Shown piece after piece: positions 26,758-34,272 of a stretch of 64,000 nucleotides of DNA. The stretch is from Alkalinema pantanalense. Lineage in GTDB: Bacteria > Cyanobacteriota > Cyanobacteriia > Leptolyngbyales > Leptolyngbyaceae. Positions within the stretch are counted from its first letter, which is position 1; each line of letters starts with the position of its first letter. Position numbers and translations under genes: made by a program. Where the stretch lies: contig NZ_JBLZFX010000013.1 in NCBI RefSeq assembly GCF_050753345.1, positions 1 to 64,000 of the forward strand. Direction: 5' to 3'. Under the pieces are notes generated by a model. That model saw only the letters and a program-made list of their open reading frames with translations. It was not told the DNA's origin and made no database searches.

Positions 26758-28152
26758 TCAATCTGAGAGATGTTTATTGAGATGACCCACGACCGCAGGC
26801 AATCGGATCGTAAACATGGTGCTCTGCCCTTCTTGACTCACGACACTAAGGGTTCCCTGATGCAGATCAACACACTTCTTCACTACCGCCAATCCTAACC
26901 CTGTTCCCGCGATCGTAGAGACATTCCGACCACGATAAAACGGCTCATACAAATGCGGTAAATCTTCCGAAGGAATGCCCATACCCTGATCCTGCACGTG
27001 GAAAAGTAAATCGTAGCGATCGACCTCAACAATTAAATAAACATCCTGGTTAACCGCAGAATATTTTACGGAATTTAATAACAAATTACTCAGAATTGAA
27101 TACAGTAACTTTTCATCCACATAAACTCGCTGTCCGTGGAAATGACTGATAAACTTAATTGAATCTTGTAGGGGATCGGCCATGCGAATATCCTCGACTA
27201 AATTCAAGCAAAAGGAATCCAATTCAACCCACTCCGGCTGAAATTCTAAATTCCCTGCCTCTGCTCGACTCAGCATCAAAATATCAGTCAATAGCCGCTT
27301 CATCACCTGGGCAGAAGAGTGAATGCGTTGGAGGCTGTGCGATCGTTTTTCTGCTGACCATTGGGTATGGTTTTCAAACAACAGTTGGCTAGATCCTAAA
27401 ACAACACTTAATGGTGTCCGAAACTCATGGGAAACCATGGAAAAAAAGTTGAACTTTAAATTACTTAATTCTTGCTGCTGTGCCCATTTGGCTTCCATCG
27501 CTTCCAATCGCTGCCGCTTCATAACCTGACGATAAACCGCCAAAAACCCTAATAATAAAACCAGAAACATTGAAAACGTTAACCAAACTTCCAAACTCAT
27601 TCGACGTTGCATTAAATCCTGGGAGTGCTGTAGCCACTGCTTTAGGCGCACTTCCTCCATTCCTTTCATTTCTGCAAGAAGCCATTGAATACGATCGCGC
27701 AATCGTAAACTTTCCGCTGTGATTCGCCGTTGTTCAATGTCAATCTGATTAGTCGTGCGATAGTGCTGGATTGATTTTTCTAGTAACGCGACCCGTTTGG
27801 GAATGAGTTCCTGGACTTGGTTGAAATATTCCAATTGTGCTGGATCTTCCCCTAACTGATCTTCCAGACTTTGCAGACTAGGATGAAGCTGGGTTACGCT
27901 TTCTTGATATCGATCGAATTCTTCCCGATTGCCGATAAAAACATAGCCCCGCCGACTCGATTCCGCGATCGTCATCTCTAGGGAAATCATCGAGAGGGTA
28001 CGAGTGACCTCATAGGAATGGAGTAACCGTTGAGTAGTGCCAATGAACTCTGTTGTATTGCGATAGGATGCCCAACTGCTGATCCCCAGCCAAATTGTCG
28101 CTGTGGAGAATCCTGCTGCCAACCATTTTTGTTCAGAGAACCACTTCCCCAT
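26758..28152 (-). CDS. Membrane histidine kinase with CHASE3-like sensor
   Basis: 464 residues. TM1 at about 13-28 (GFSTATIWLGISSWAS) and TM2 at about 188-208 (WLTFSMFLVLLLGFLAVY) enclose a helical periplasmic domain with the CHASE3-like signature ESSRRGYVFIGNREEFDRY (about 66-84). The cytoplasmic part has phosphoacceptor H242 (FFSMVSHEFRTPLSVVLGSS), N-box LLYSILSNLLLNSVKYS, and G boxes VQDQGMGIP and IAGTGLGLAVVKKCVD. It is divergent from the OmpR-type regulator gene starting at 28350, with 197 bp between the starts, so the pair very likely forms a two-component system. The signal is unknown. Confidence 0.9.
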   Translation of the reverse strand: MGKWFSEQKWLAAGFSTATIWLGISSWASYRNTTEFIGTTQRLLHSYEVTRTLSMISLEMTIAESSRRGYVFIGNREEFDRYQESVTQLHPSLQSLEDQLGEDPAQLEYFNQVQELIPKRVALLEKSIQHYRTTNQIDIEQRRITAESLRLRDRIQWLLAEMKGMEEVRLKQWLQHSQDLMQRRMSLEVWLTFSMFLVLLLGFLAVYRQVMKRQRLEAMEAKWAQQQELSNLKFNFFSMVSHEFRTPLSVVLGSSQLLFENHTQWSAEKRSHSLQRIHSSAQVMKRLLTDILMLSRAEAGNLEFQPEWVELDSFCLNLVEDIRMADPLQDSIKFISHFHGQRVYVDEKLLYSILSNLLLNSVKYSAVNQDVYLIVEVDRYDLLFHVQDQGMGIPSEDLPHLYEPFYRGRNVSTIAGTGLGLAVVKKCVDLHQGTLSVVSQEGQSTMFTIRLPAVVGHLNKHLSD

Positions 28153-28349
28153 ACCAGAACCTACTCCTCACACAACGATTCATCATAGTTGATCGCAATT
28201 GCTCGAAATTGATTGCAATCAAGTGCCTACTCCTACCATCTACACACTGTAATTCCCATTGATTCTGATTCGTGTTGATTTACAAAATTTGAATGGGCTC
28301 ACAAAATCGACGCCCTCTCGTTACCATAAGAAGCAGAGGTGACAAATCT

Positions 28350-29045
28350 ATGCGAATTTTAGTGGTTGAAGATGACATTCAAATCGCTGAAGTCCTCAGT
28401 GACGCTTTGGCCGAGCACCAGTATTTGGTAGATGTGGTGCGGGATGGAGAAACTGCATGGGATTGGATTAAGACCTTACCCTACGATTTACTCATTCTAG
28501 ATGTGACGATCCCAAAACTGGATGGTCTCAGTCTCTGTCGGCAATTGCGCAACCGCCACTATAGTTTGCCCGTGCTGATGCTGACCGCCCGTGACACGAT
28601 CGCAGACAAAATCCATGGCCTGGATGCGGGGGCGGATGACTATATGGTGAAACCCTTCGATCTTCAAGAGCTGATGGCGCGGGTGCGTGCGTTACTGCGT
28701 CGGGGTACCGGGACTGTCCCGGTACAACTCACCTGGGGGAACTTGCAAATTGATCCCAGTACCTACGAAGTCACCTATGCCAACCATTCCCTCAGCCTCA
28801 CGCCTAAGGAATATGCCATTTTAGAATTGCTCGTCTCCAATGGTCGGCGCGTACTCAGTCGATCGGGCATTATTGAACAAATTTGGTCGCTGCCAGAATC
28901 TCCAACGGAAGAAGCCGTTAAGTCCCATATCAAGGCTCTACGACAAAAATTAAAAGCTGCCGGTGCCCCCGATAACTTTATTGAAACGGTTCACAGCATG
29001 GGCTATCGCCTCAAACCTCCAGCACTAAATAGATCACCCTGCTAG
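28350..29045 (+). CDS. OmpR/PhoB-family response regulator
   Basis: 231 residues from ATG 28350 (MRILVVEDDIQIAEVLSD), chosen because GAGGTGA lies 7 bases before it; the frame is open 19 codons further upstream. The receiver has acidic E7-D8-D9, phosphorylation site D51 (LLILDVTIPKLDG), conserved Thr in LMLTARD, and Lys in DYMVKPFDLQELMARVRALLRR. The winged-helix DNA-binding domain follows (LSLTPKEYAILELL ... VKSHIKALRQKLKAAG ... VHSMGYRLKPP). It is divergent from the CHASE3-like kinase gene, its likely partner. Confidence 0.95.
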   Translation: MRILVVEDDIQIAEVLSDALAEHQYLVDVVRDGETAWDWIKTLPYDLLILDVTIPKLDGLSLCRQLRNRHYSLPVLMLTARDTIADKIHGLDAGADDYMVKPFDLQELMARVRALLRRGTGTVPVQLTWGNLQIDPSTYEVTYANHSLSLTPKEYAILELLVSNGRRVLSRSGIIEQIWSLPESPTEEAVKSHIKALRQKLKAAGAPDNFIETVHSMGYRLKPPALNRSPC

Positions 29046-29559
29046 CTTCTTGCACCTGTCTTTACATCGAGGCTCGAGTATGCGGATGCGGATTGGGTCG
29101 CAAGGATTGGGTCGCAAATTCAGGGGATTGATCAAGGAAATATTTACGGAGTTAAAAAAGAAGAACCTTTCTAAAGTTAGATGTCAATTGTATTCTTAAC
29201 CAAATCTACCCTTTTTCTACCCGATTTCCCCTCGGTTTTCCCACAGGGCTTTGATAGCTTGAAGGTACTGGGTCAGTGCAACCGATCGCTTGCAAATTGG
29301 ATTGATTGTCAACGCACACGATGTCAACGTGTACGGTGTCAACATGTTTTCAAGATGCATGATGTCAACTTGTACAAGGGTGCCTGTCTCATGTTGGGCT
29401 TTTCAGAAGTGGCGTATATCTAACGTCCTGATTCGACATTGCAGTCCGTTTGTGGATGCAGTGTGTGATACCGGATCGATAGCATCTACCCCTTTTAGAG
29501 AAAGTTGTGTGAGGTGAACTGATCCGTCCAGATCGATCGTTTGGATTGGATGGTAAAAG
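29046..29559. other. 514-bp intergenic region with short repeats
   Basis: No convincing gene; an 80-codon frame at 29181-29423 has no ribosome-binding site. It holds a 14-bp tandem duplication (29090-29117) and three loose copies of a g(a/g)tgtcaac motif in 29317-29375 (gatgtcaac, ggtgtcaac, gatgtcaac). Confidence 0.55.
29090..29117. repeat. 14-bp tandem duplication (2 units)
   Basis: Unit ggattgggtcgcaa twice, directly after the response-regulator gene. Confidence 0.85.
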
Positions 29560-29859
29560 ATGGTTAGGGATACGTATTGTGGCTGGCTCATTGAAGTTAG
29601 CTCAACCTCCGAAGGCTACTCGTTTCAATGTACTTCTTCCAACAACGAAGAATGGCACGATCGAGAGTTCTATCAATCCGGAAGTTCAGCTCGAGCTGCA
29701 GCCCGTCGATTTGTTCAAGCAGCCGTGGTCAGAACCGCTCTGCGTCATTGTTACAGTTCCTATTGTGTAGGAGGCTTGAGTCCTGAAGAATACGTCACCT
29801 TAGAAGATTTAATTTTGAGTGCGCTCAATCTTGACACCCTCAGCTTAGAGTGCTCTTGA
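29560..29859 (+). CDS. Small conserved-type cyanobacterial protein of unknown function
   Basis: 99 residues. Sequence features: CGWLIEVSSTSEGYSFQC near the N-terminus, a basic helix SARAAARRFVQAAVVRTALR (about 41-60), and an acidic C-terminal helix LSPEEYVTLEDLILSAL. Three Cys lie in RHCYSSYCVGG and near the N-terminus. No signal peptide or membrane segment. The composition is that of a real folded protein, unlike the overlapping frame at 29546. A plus-strand terminator at 30011-30072 lies downstream. I recall similar short proteins in cyanobacteria, but no function is known to me. Confidence 0.65.
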   Translation: MVRDTYCGWLIEVSSTSEGYSFQCTSSNNEEWHDREFYQSGSSARAAARRFVQAAVVRTALRHCYSSYCVGGLSPEEYVTLEDLILSALNLDTLSLECS

Positions 29860-30010
29860 TAGTTGTTTTTCACTACGATTCTCTAAACACTATTGAGTGA
29901 ATTCGGCCAGTTCTGTGACCCTGTTAAATCGACTGTACAATCCATGGCAAGTCCGATTTCAGAATGCACGGGGGGTCAATTAACACAAGTTTGTCCGATG
30001 AGTGACAGTG

Positions 30011-30072
30011 GGTTATCAGCGTTTGGGATTTTGGCCTAGGACACAGCCGCTCCATTGCTGATAGCCTTTTTT
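30011..30072 (+). terminator. Terminator downstream of the 99-residue gene
   Basis: Arms ggttatcagc (30011-30020) and gctgatagcc (30057-30066) pair over 10 positions with one G-U, followed by six T. The loop is long (36 bases). Confidence 0.6.
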
Positions 30073-30117
30073 CTTTACAGATTTTTCTGGGTTGTTGTAA
30101 TAAGCAGTGGAGCCTTC

Positions 30118-31314
30118 TCACCGTGGGACAGTCTGTGAAAGCTTATTGTGATCCAGAAACAGAGCGATTCGATCGACCGCAGCCATCAAAATTGCGGGTT
30201 CATGCACTAATGCGAATCGGACATAACCTTCTCCCGCTGGACCAAAGCCCACCCCTGGAGAGGCCGCTACTCCAGTTTGGGCAATTAAGTCTTGGCAAAA
30301 TTGGATGGAATTTTGGGCGTAGGGTTGCGGAAGCTTGGCCCAAACGTACATGGCCGCTTCTGGCGCAGGTACATTCCAACCGATGGCATGGAGGGCATTG
30401 ACGAAGACATCACGCCGTTTACGAAAGGTTTCTACGGTGTGGTGAACAGTATCCTGAGGCCCCGTTAACGCCGCGATCGCGCCATTTAAAATGCCTAAAT
30501 ACTGATTGAAATCCACGGTGGCCTTAATTTGTCGCAAGGCCCGAATCAGATCTGCATTACCGATCGCGTAACCCATGCGGAAGCCGCCCATGTTGTAGCT
30601 TTTGGACAGGGTAAAAAATTCGATCGCACAGGTTTTATCGGGGTCGGCCTGCAAAATTGACGGCACTGGCTCCTGCCGAAACACTAAATCTACATAGGGA
30701 AAGTCGTGTACCAATACTAAATTATGCCGTTGGCAAAAGCTGACGGCAGTTTGGAAAAATTCCAACGGGGCGATCGCGCTGGTGGGGTTGTGGGGATAGC
30801 TCAACACCATCATTCGGGCTTGGGCCAAGACTTCTGCTGGAATCTCAGCAAAATTCGGCAGGTATTGGTTATCTTCCCGAATCGGCATGGGATAAATCTG
30901 TCCCCCCGCTAGGTACACGCCCCCGGCATGGGAGGGATACCCCGGATCAAGCAAAAGCGCGTAATCTCCCGGATTCAGAATCGCTAGGGGTAAGTGAGCC
31001 GTACCTTCCTGGGACCCAATCAGGGGTAGAACTTCCGTTTCAGGGTCAACAGGAATGCCAAATTTGCGTTCGTACCAATGGGCTGCAGCCTTGCGAAAAG
31101 ATTGGGTGGCGTTAAAGAGCAGATAGCCATGGGTCGCCGGATCTTGCAGCGAATCAGCAATGACTTTAAGAATGTGGGGACTGGTGGGTAAATCAGAGGA
31201 TCCCAGGGAGAGATCGATAATATCCTGCCCCGTTGCTCTGGCTTGGGCCTTTGCACGATCCATATCAGCAAAAACATTGGATTGCAGCGGAATTAAGCGA
31301 TCGGCAAATTGCAT
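30118..31314 (-). CDS. Class I PLP aminotransferase (LL-diaminopimelate/aspartate aminotransferase-like)
   Basis: 398 residues, fold type I. The PLP lysine is K238 in FFTLSKSYNMGGFRMGYA. Other landmarks are IDLSLGSSDLP near the N-terminus, LIGSQEGTAHLPLAILNPGD (about 99-118), SYPHNPTSA (the Asn contacting PLP), LVHDFPYVDLVF (Asp to the ring nitrogen) and the C-terminal Arg in GYVRFALV. The N-PHNPT and SKS-x-N-M-x-G-x-R patterns place it in the DapL/AlaC-like subgroup. In cyanobacteria such genes are often annotated as LL-diaminopimelate aminotransferase paralogues; a role in lysine or aspartate metabolism is likely, the exact substrate not certain. Confidence 0.88.
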   Translation of the reverse strand: MQFADRLIPLQSNVFADMDRAKAQARATGQDIIDLSLGSSDLPTSPHILKVIADSLQDPATHGYLLFNATQSFRKAAAHWYERKFGIPVDPETEVLPLIGSQEGTAHLPLAILNPGDYALLLDPGYPSHAGGVYLAGGQIYPMPIREDNQYLPNFAEIPAEVLAQARMMVLSYPHNPTSAIAPLEFFQTAVSFCQRHNLVLVHDFPYVDLVFRQEPVPSILQADPDKTCAIEFFTLSKSYNMGGFRMGYAIGNADLIRALRQIKATVDFNQYLGILNGAIAALTGPQDTVHHTVETFRKRRDVFVNALHAIGWNVPAPEAAMYVWAKLPQPYAQNSIQFCQDLIAQTGVAASPGVGFGPAGEGYVRFALVHEPAILMAAVDRIALFLDHNKLSQTVPR

Positions 31315-31514
31315 AGCAGATGACTCGCAAAGGGGCGTATTTCTGATTGTAAAAGCTGGTCATGGAAGCTGAACGGAAGTTTTTTAGAGATTGCCGGTCA
31401 GCAATGAGATCGGACAGAAACGTGGATTAAATTAAGTTTATTTGTACTACTGATACAATAAACATAGTAATTTTAAGGTATCGCAATTCCAGGATGTCGC
31501 AGTTCTAAACCGTT

Positions 31515-31542
31515 CTATTAAGCTGCAACTATTAAACTGCAA
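31515..31542. repeat. 14-bp tandem duplication just before a start codon
   Basis: ctattaagctgcaa / ctattaaactgcaa, two units with one difference, ending 5 bases before the ATG of the Uma2 gene. The repeats occupy the ribosome-binding region. Confidence 0.85.
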
Positions 31543-31547
31543 CCATT

Positions 31548-32249
31548 ATGTTGAAATATGTTGAACCCCTAGACTGGCTCCCGACCGCCGCAGAATTGCC
31601 CGATTCCGATGATACGCCTTTGGATAACGAACTCCAAGAATTGATTCCCACCCTGCTCAAGCTGATTTTGGCGGAAATTTGGGACAGTCGTCTCGATTGG
31701 TTTTTCGGGATCGATATGGGGATTTACTATAATCCAGATGAGCCGCCGATCGTACCCGATGGATTTCTCAGTATAGGCGTGGCAAGTGTCAAAACCGAAG
31801 CGCTGCGTCCCAGCTATGTCCTATGGGAAGAGAATGGAATTCTGCCCCAGTTAGCGATCGAAGTGGTATCCCAAAAGTATCGGGGCGAATACAGCAGTAA
31901 AAAAGACCTCTACCAAAGGCTGGGCATTCTCTACTACGCCATTTACAATCCTCGGCGCAAGCGCAAACCGACGTTAGAACTGTATAAGTTGATCAACGGC
32001 ACCTACCTTCCCCTCGTTGGCAATCCGATCTGGTTGCCGGAACTCGGCTTAGGGTTAGGCAAGGAACGGCAAACCTACCAGGGGCGCGATCGGGAATGGC
32101 TGTTTTGGTATGACCAGCAGGGAACGCGCTATCTGACGCCCCAAGAGCAGGTACGCCAGGAACGCAGCCGAGCCGATCGAGCAGAGGAGCGGGCCGATCG
32201 TTTGGCCGATCGCCTGCGCCAGTTGGGTATCGATCCAGATCAAGTGTGA
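31548..32249 (+). CDS. Uma2 family (DUF820) putative restriction-like endonuclease
   Basis: 233 residues. The PD-(D/E)xK-like core is visible: PPIVPDGFLSIGV (Asp), SYVLWEENGILPQLAIEVVSQKYRGEY (E-x-V/S ... K pattern), and DLYQRLGILYYAIYNP. The C-terminal 45 residues form a charged coiled coil rich in Arg/Ala/Asp (RSRADRAEERADRLADRLR), common in cyanobacterial Uma2 proteins. The biological role of the family is not settled; many copies per cyanobacterial genome are usual. The ribosome-binding region is a 14-bp duplication (31515-31542) and has no clear Shine-Dalgarno. Confidence 0.85.
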   Translation: MLKYVEPLDWLPTAAELPDSDDTPLDNELQELIPTLLKLILAEIWDSRLDWFFGIDMGIYYNPDEPPIVPDGFLSIGVASVKTEALRPSYVLWEENGILPQLAIEVVSQKYRGEYSSKKDLYQRLGILYYAIYNPRRKRKPTLELYKLINGTYLPLVGNPIWLPELGLGLGKERQTYQGRDREWLFWYDQQGTRYLTPQEQVRQERSRADRAEERADRLADRLRQLGIDPDQV

Positions 32250-32266
32250 ATTCTTCAAAGACAGCT

Positions 32267-32294
32267 AACCGGGCATAGACTTCCATACCCGGTT
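32267..32294. terminator. Hairpin between convergent Uma2 and thioredoxin genes
   Basis: aaccgggcat (32267-32276) and atacccggtt (32285-32294) pair over 10 positions with one wobble. No T-run follows, so termination is only possible, not certain. Confidence 0.4.
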
Positions 32295-32366
32295 GGATTG
32301 CGTGATACCTAGTGATACTTGGAGGTGATAGGCAGAAGCGATCATGGCCATCGCTCAACAGCTCAT

Positions 32367-32696
32367 CTAAGCCGCAAGATAGGTTGTGATCAAGTCCTCT
32401 AACTTCTGCTTAGGAATGGCTCCTTCATGTTGGCTCGTGAGTTCTCCATTCCGGAAGAACCGTAGAGCCGGAACCCCTTCAACTTTGCACAGTGCAACAC
32501 TTTCTGGATTGGGATCCACTTCCATTTTGATAACTTTCAAACGATCGCTATAGCTATTGGCGATCGCCTCAACGAGGGGGGCCATCAGCCGACAAGGCCC
32601 ACACCAAGCAGCCCAAAAATAGACCAGCACAGGCTTGTCCGCTTTCAGCACTTCGGTTTCGAAGTCAGAGTCAGAGATAATTTGCAGGTTACTCAT
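32367..32696 (-). CDS. Thioredoxin
   Basis: 109 residues, the normal length. The active site WCGPC has C32 and C35 (VYFWAAWCGPCRLMAP). The cis-proline is in VEGVPALRFF, and the ending is KQKLEDLITTYLA. It reduces disulfides in target proteins using electrons from a thioredoxin reductase. There are several thioredoxin types in cyanobacteria; whether this is the m-, x- or y-type cannot be told safely by eye. Convergent with the Uma2 gene. Confidence 0.95.
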   Translation of the reverse strand: MSNLQIISDSDFETEVLKADKPVLVYFWAAWCGPCRLMAPLVEAIANSYSDRLKVIKMEVDPNPESVALCKVEGVPALRFFRNGELTSQHEGAIPKQKLEDLITTYLAA

Positions 32697-32778
32697 ACAA
32701 GGTCAGGTAAACGAGCCGCTCAGCCATTTTATCAGCCCTGCTGTTTGATCAGCCTGTAGGAATCTGATTGATACCCGG

Positions 32779-32816
32779 TACCCTCAGGCTTGGGACTTAC
32801 CCTCAGGCTTGGGACT
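32779..32816. repeat. 19-bp perfect tandem duplication
   Basis: The unit taccctcaggcttgggact occurs twice without spacer, between the thioredoxin start and the hydrolase stop. It is the longest unit of the short duplications in the window. Confidence 0.9.
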
Positions 32817-32851
32817 ATGTTGCCGAGCTGCGATCTATGTCTGAGATCGGT

Positions 32852-33742
32852 TCAGGTACTGCGAATAAAGCTTAAAAGATGGTCTGCGGTTTCCTGGGGT
32901 TTCTCCAAGTGGGGTACATGGCCGCATTGGTCAATCCAAATTAACTGGCTCTGGGCGATCGTGGTGCGGAAACGATCAGCGTCTGGAGTCCCTAAAATTG
33001 CATCCTGGCGTCCCCATAGAATTAACGTGGGGACTTGCACTTGGGCAATGCGATCGCTGAGAAACCCATAGCCACCGCTTTTGGTAAAGGCAATTAAGGC
33101 TTTGCTCCAGCGGGGTAATTCCAAGTGGAGCGCGGCGCACAGTTCCGCATCGGGGGTGACAAAACTGGAGTCATAGTAGGCTTTGAGGCTAACCTGTTGG
33201 CGCACTTTCGGTTGCCGCAGGAATTCTGTTGCCAAATAGCCCAAAGGTGGAAACAGGAACTTTGAAATCACAGGACTTTTGGCAAATCCTGCACTATCCA
33301 GCAAAACTAACTGCGCCACTGCATCGGGATAGGTCAAGGCAAAGTCGATCGCCGCTGCCCCCCCCATGGAAGCCCCCACCAATACCATGGGTCGGCCAAT
33401 GCAGGTCTTCCAAGTGTAGTACAGGTGCGTTTTGATACTTTCAGGGTCAAAGCTAAGATCCACAGCGCGATCGGTAAACCCAAACCCCAGCAGATCGATC
33501 GCCCAAGTTTCCTGGGATGCGGCTAACAGTGGCAGCAATCGACGAAACTCAAAGACAGAGCTATCAAACCCATGGAGGAGCACGATCGGGGTACCGCCCT
33601 CGCTTTGCTGGACAAAGGTAGTGTCGATCGCCGTCAAACTGAGCGGGGTAACAATCTTCTGGCGTTGGATATTTTGAGCCAGGGTGATGGAAGCTGCTTC
33701 GGTCAGTTGGCTAGCACGACTAGGTAAAAAACTTGGGAACAT
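32852..33742 (-). CDS. Alpha/beta-fold hydrolase
   Basis: About 296 residues from ATG 33742 (a GTG two codons earlier is possible). Oxyanion-hole motif LLHGFDSSVFEF (about 58-69), nucleophile elbow VGASMGGAAAI with Ser near 127, acid in LILWGRQDAILG, and catalytic His in DQCGHVPHLEKPQ. All triad members are present. The family includes epoxide hydrolases, esterases and C-C bond hydrolases; the substrate is unknown. In many cyanobacteria such a gene is single and conserved. No signal peptide. Confidence 0.85.
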   Translation of the reverse strand: MFPSFLPSRASQLTEAASITLAQNIQRQKIVTPLSLTAIDTTFVQQSEGGTPIVLLHGFDSSVFEFRRLLPLLAASQETWAIDLLGFGFTDRAVDLSFDPESIKTHLYYTWKTCIGRPMVLVGASMGGAAAIDFALTYPDAVAQLVLLDSAGFAKSPVISKFLFPPLGYLATEFLRQPKVRQQVSLKAYYDSSFVTPDAELCAALHLELPRWSKALIAFTKSGGYGFLSDRIAQVQVPTLILWGRQDAILGTPDADRFRTTIAQSQLIWIDQCGHVPHLEKPQETADHLLSFIRST

Positions 33743-33748
33743 TTGCAC

Positions 33749-34272
33749 GACATCGCTTGGGATCAGACCCCATTATACGAAGCACAATGACGTCAAACAC
33801 AATGGCATCAAACTCAATGGCATCAAACTCAATGGCATCAAACTCAATGGCGTCATCCTAAACCTTCTACCTTACCCATCCTCCCTATCTGGCCATCCCT
33901 ATTCGCCCTGCCCCTCGATCAACCCGCGTCTCCCAACCCGGGTTTCTCAACCTGTTCTCCAACATCCGGGAATGAGGTGAATTCCTACCAATCCGGACAA
34001 GATTTTATCAGGACTAAAAAATACGTGAAATCTCCGGAGGGCTTTTGGGCAAGCTAACTTTGTTTACACGGTTATACGGATCTCAAATTCTGTATCACTC
34101 CGGTAACGAAATAACCAAGCTCACGTGATTCAACGAAGTTTTAAGCAAGTTTCACGTTCGAAACTGGACTTCAGCGGTTATCTTGGAGCAGCCCGATCGC
34201 CCACTAGGGAAGAGGCTCATTTTCTAACTGTGTTGTAACTGTTCGCACCTGCCAATCTCAGGAGTTTAGAGC
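33749..34272. other. 524-bp intergenic region before the giant surface gene
   Basis: Contains a five-unit 15-bp tandem array (33786-33860), then a C-rich stretch and the leader of the giant gene. The giant gene has a ribosome-binding site CAGGAG 8 bases before its ATG. No other gene seen. Confidence 0.65.
33786..33860. repeat. 15-bp tandem array, five units
   Basis: Units at 33786, 33801, 33816, 33831 and 33846. The middle three are identical (aatggcatcaaactc); the first has aatgacgtcaaacac and the last has diverged (aatggcgtcatccta). No spacers, so not CRISPR. Confidence 0.95.

Noticed and set aside
29181..29423. Plus-strand 80-codon frame
   Set aside because: It runs through short repeats and has no start signal or homology I recognise.
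33786..33860. CRISPR array
   Set aside because: Units are 15 bp, directly adjacent and without spacers; no cas genes in the window.
33684..33980. Frame encoding NGIKL repeats
   Set aside because: The protein repeat is only the translation of the 15-bp DNA array; the start lies antisense in the hydrolase gene.
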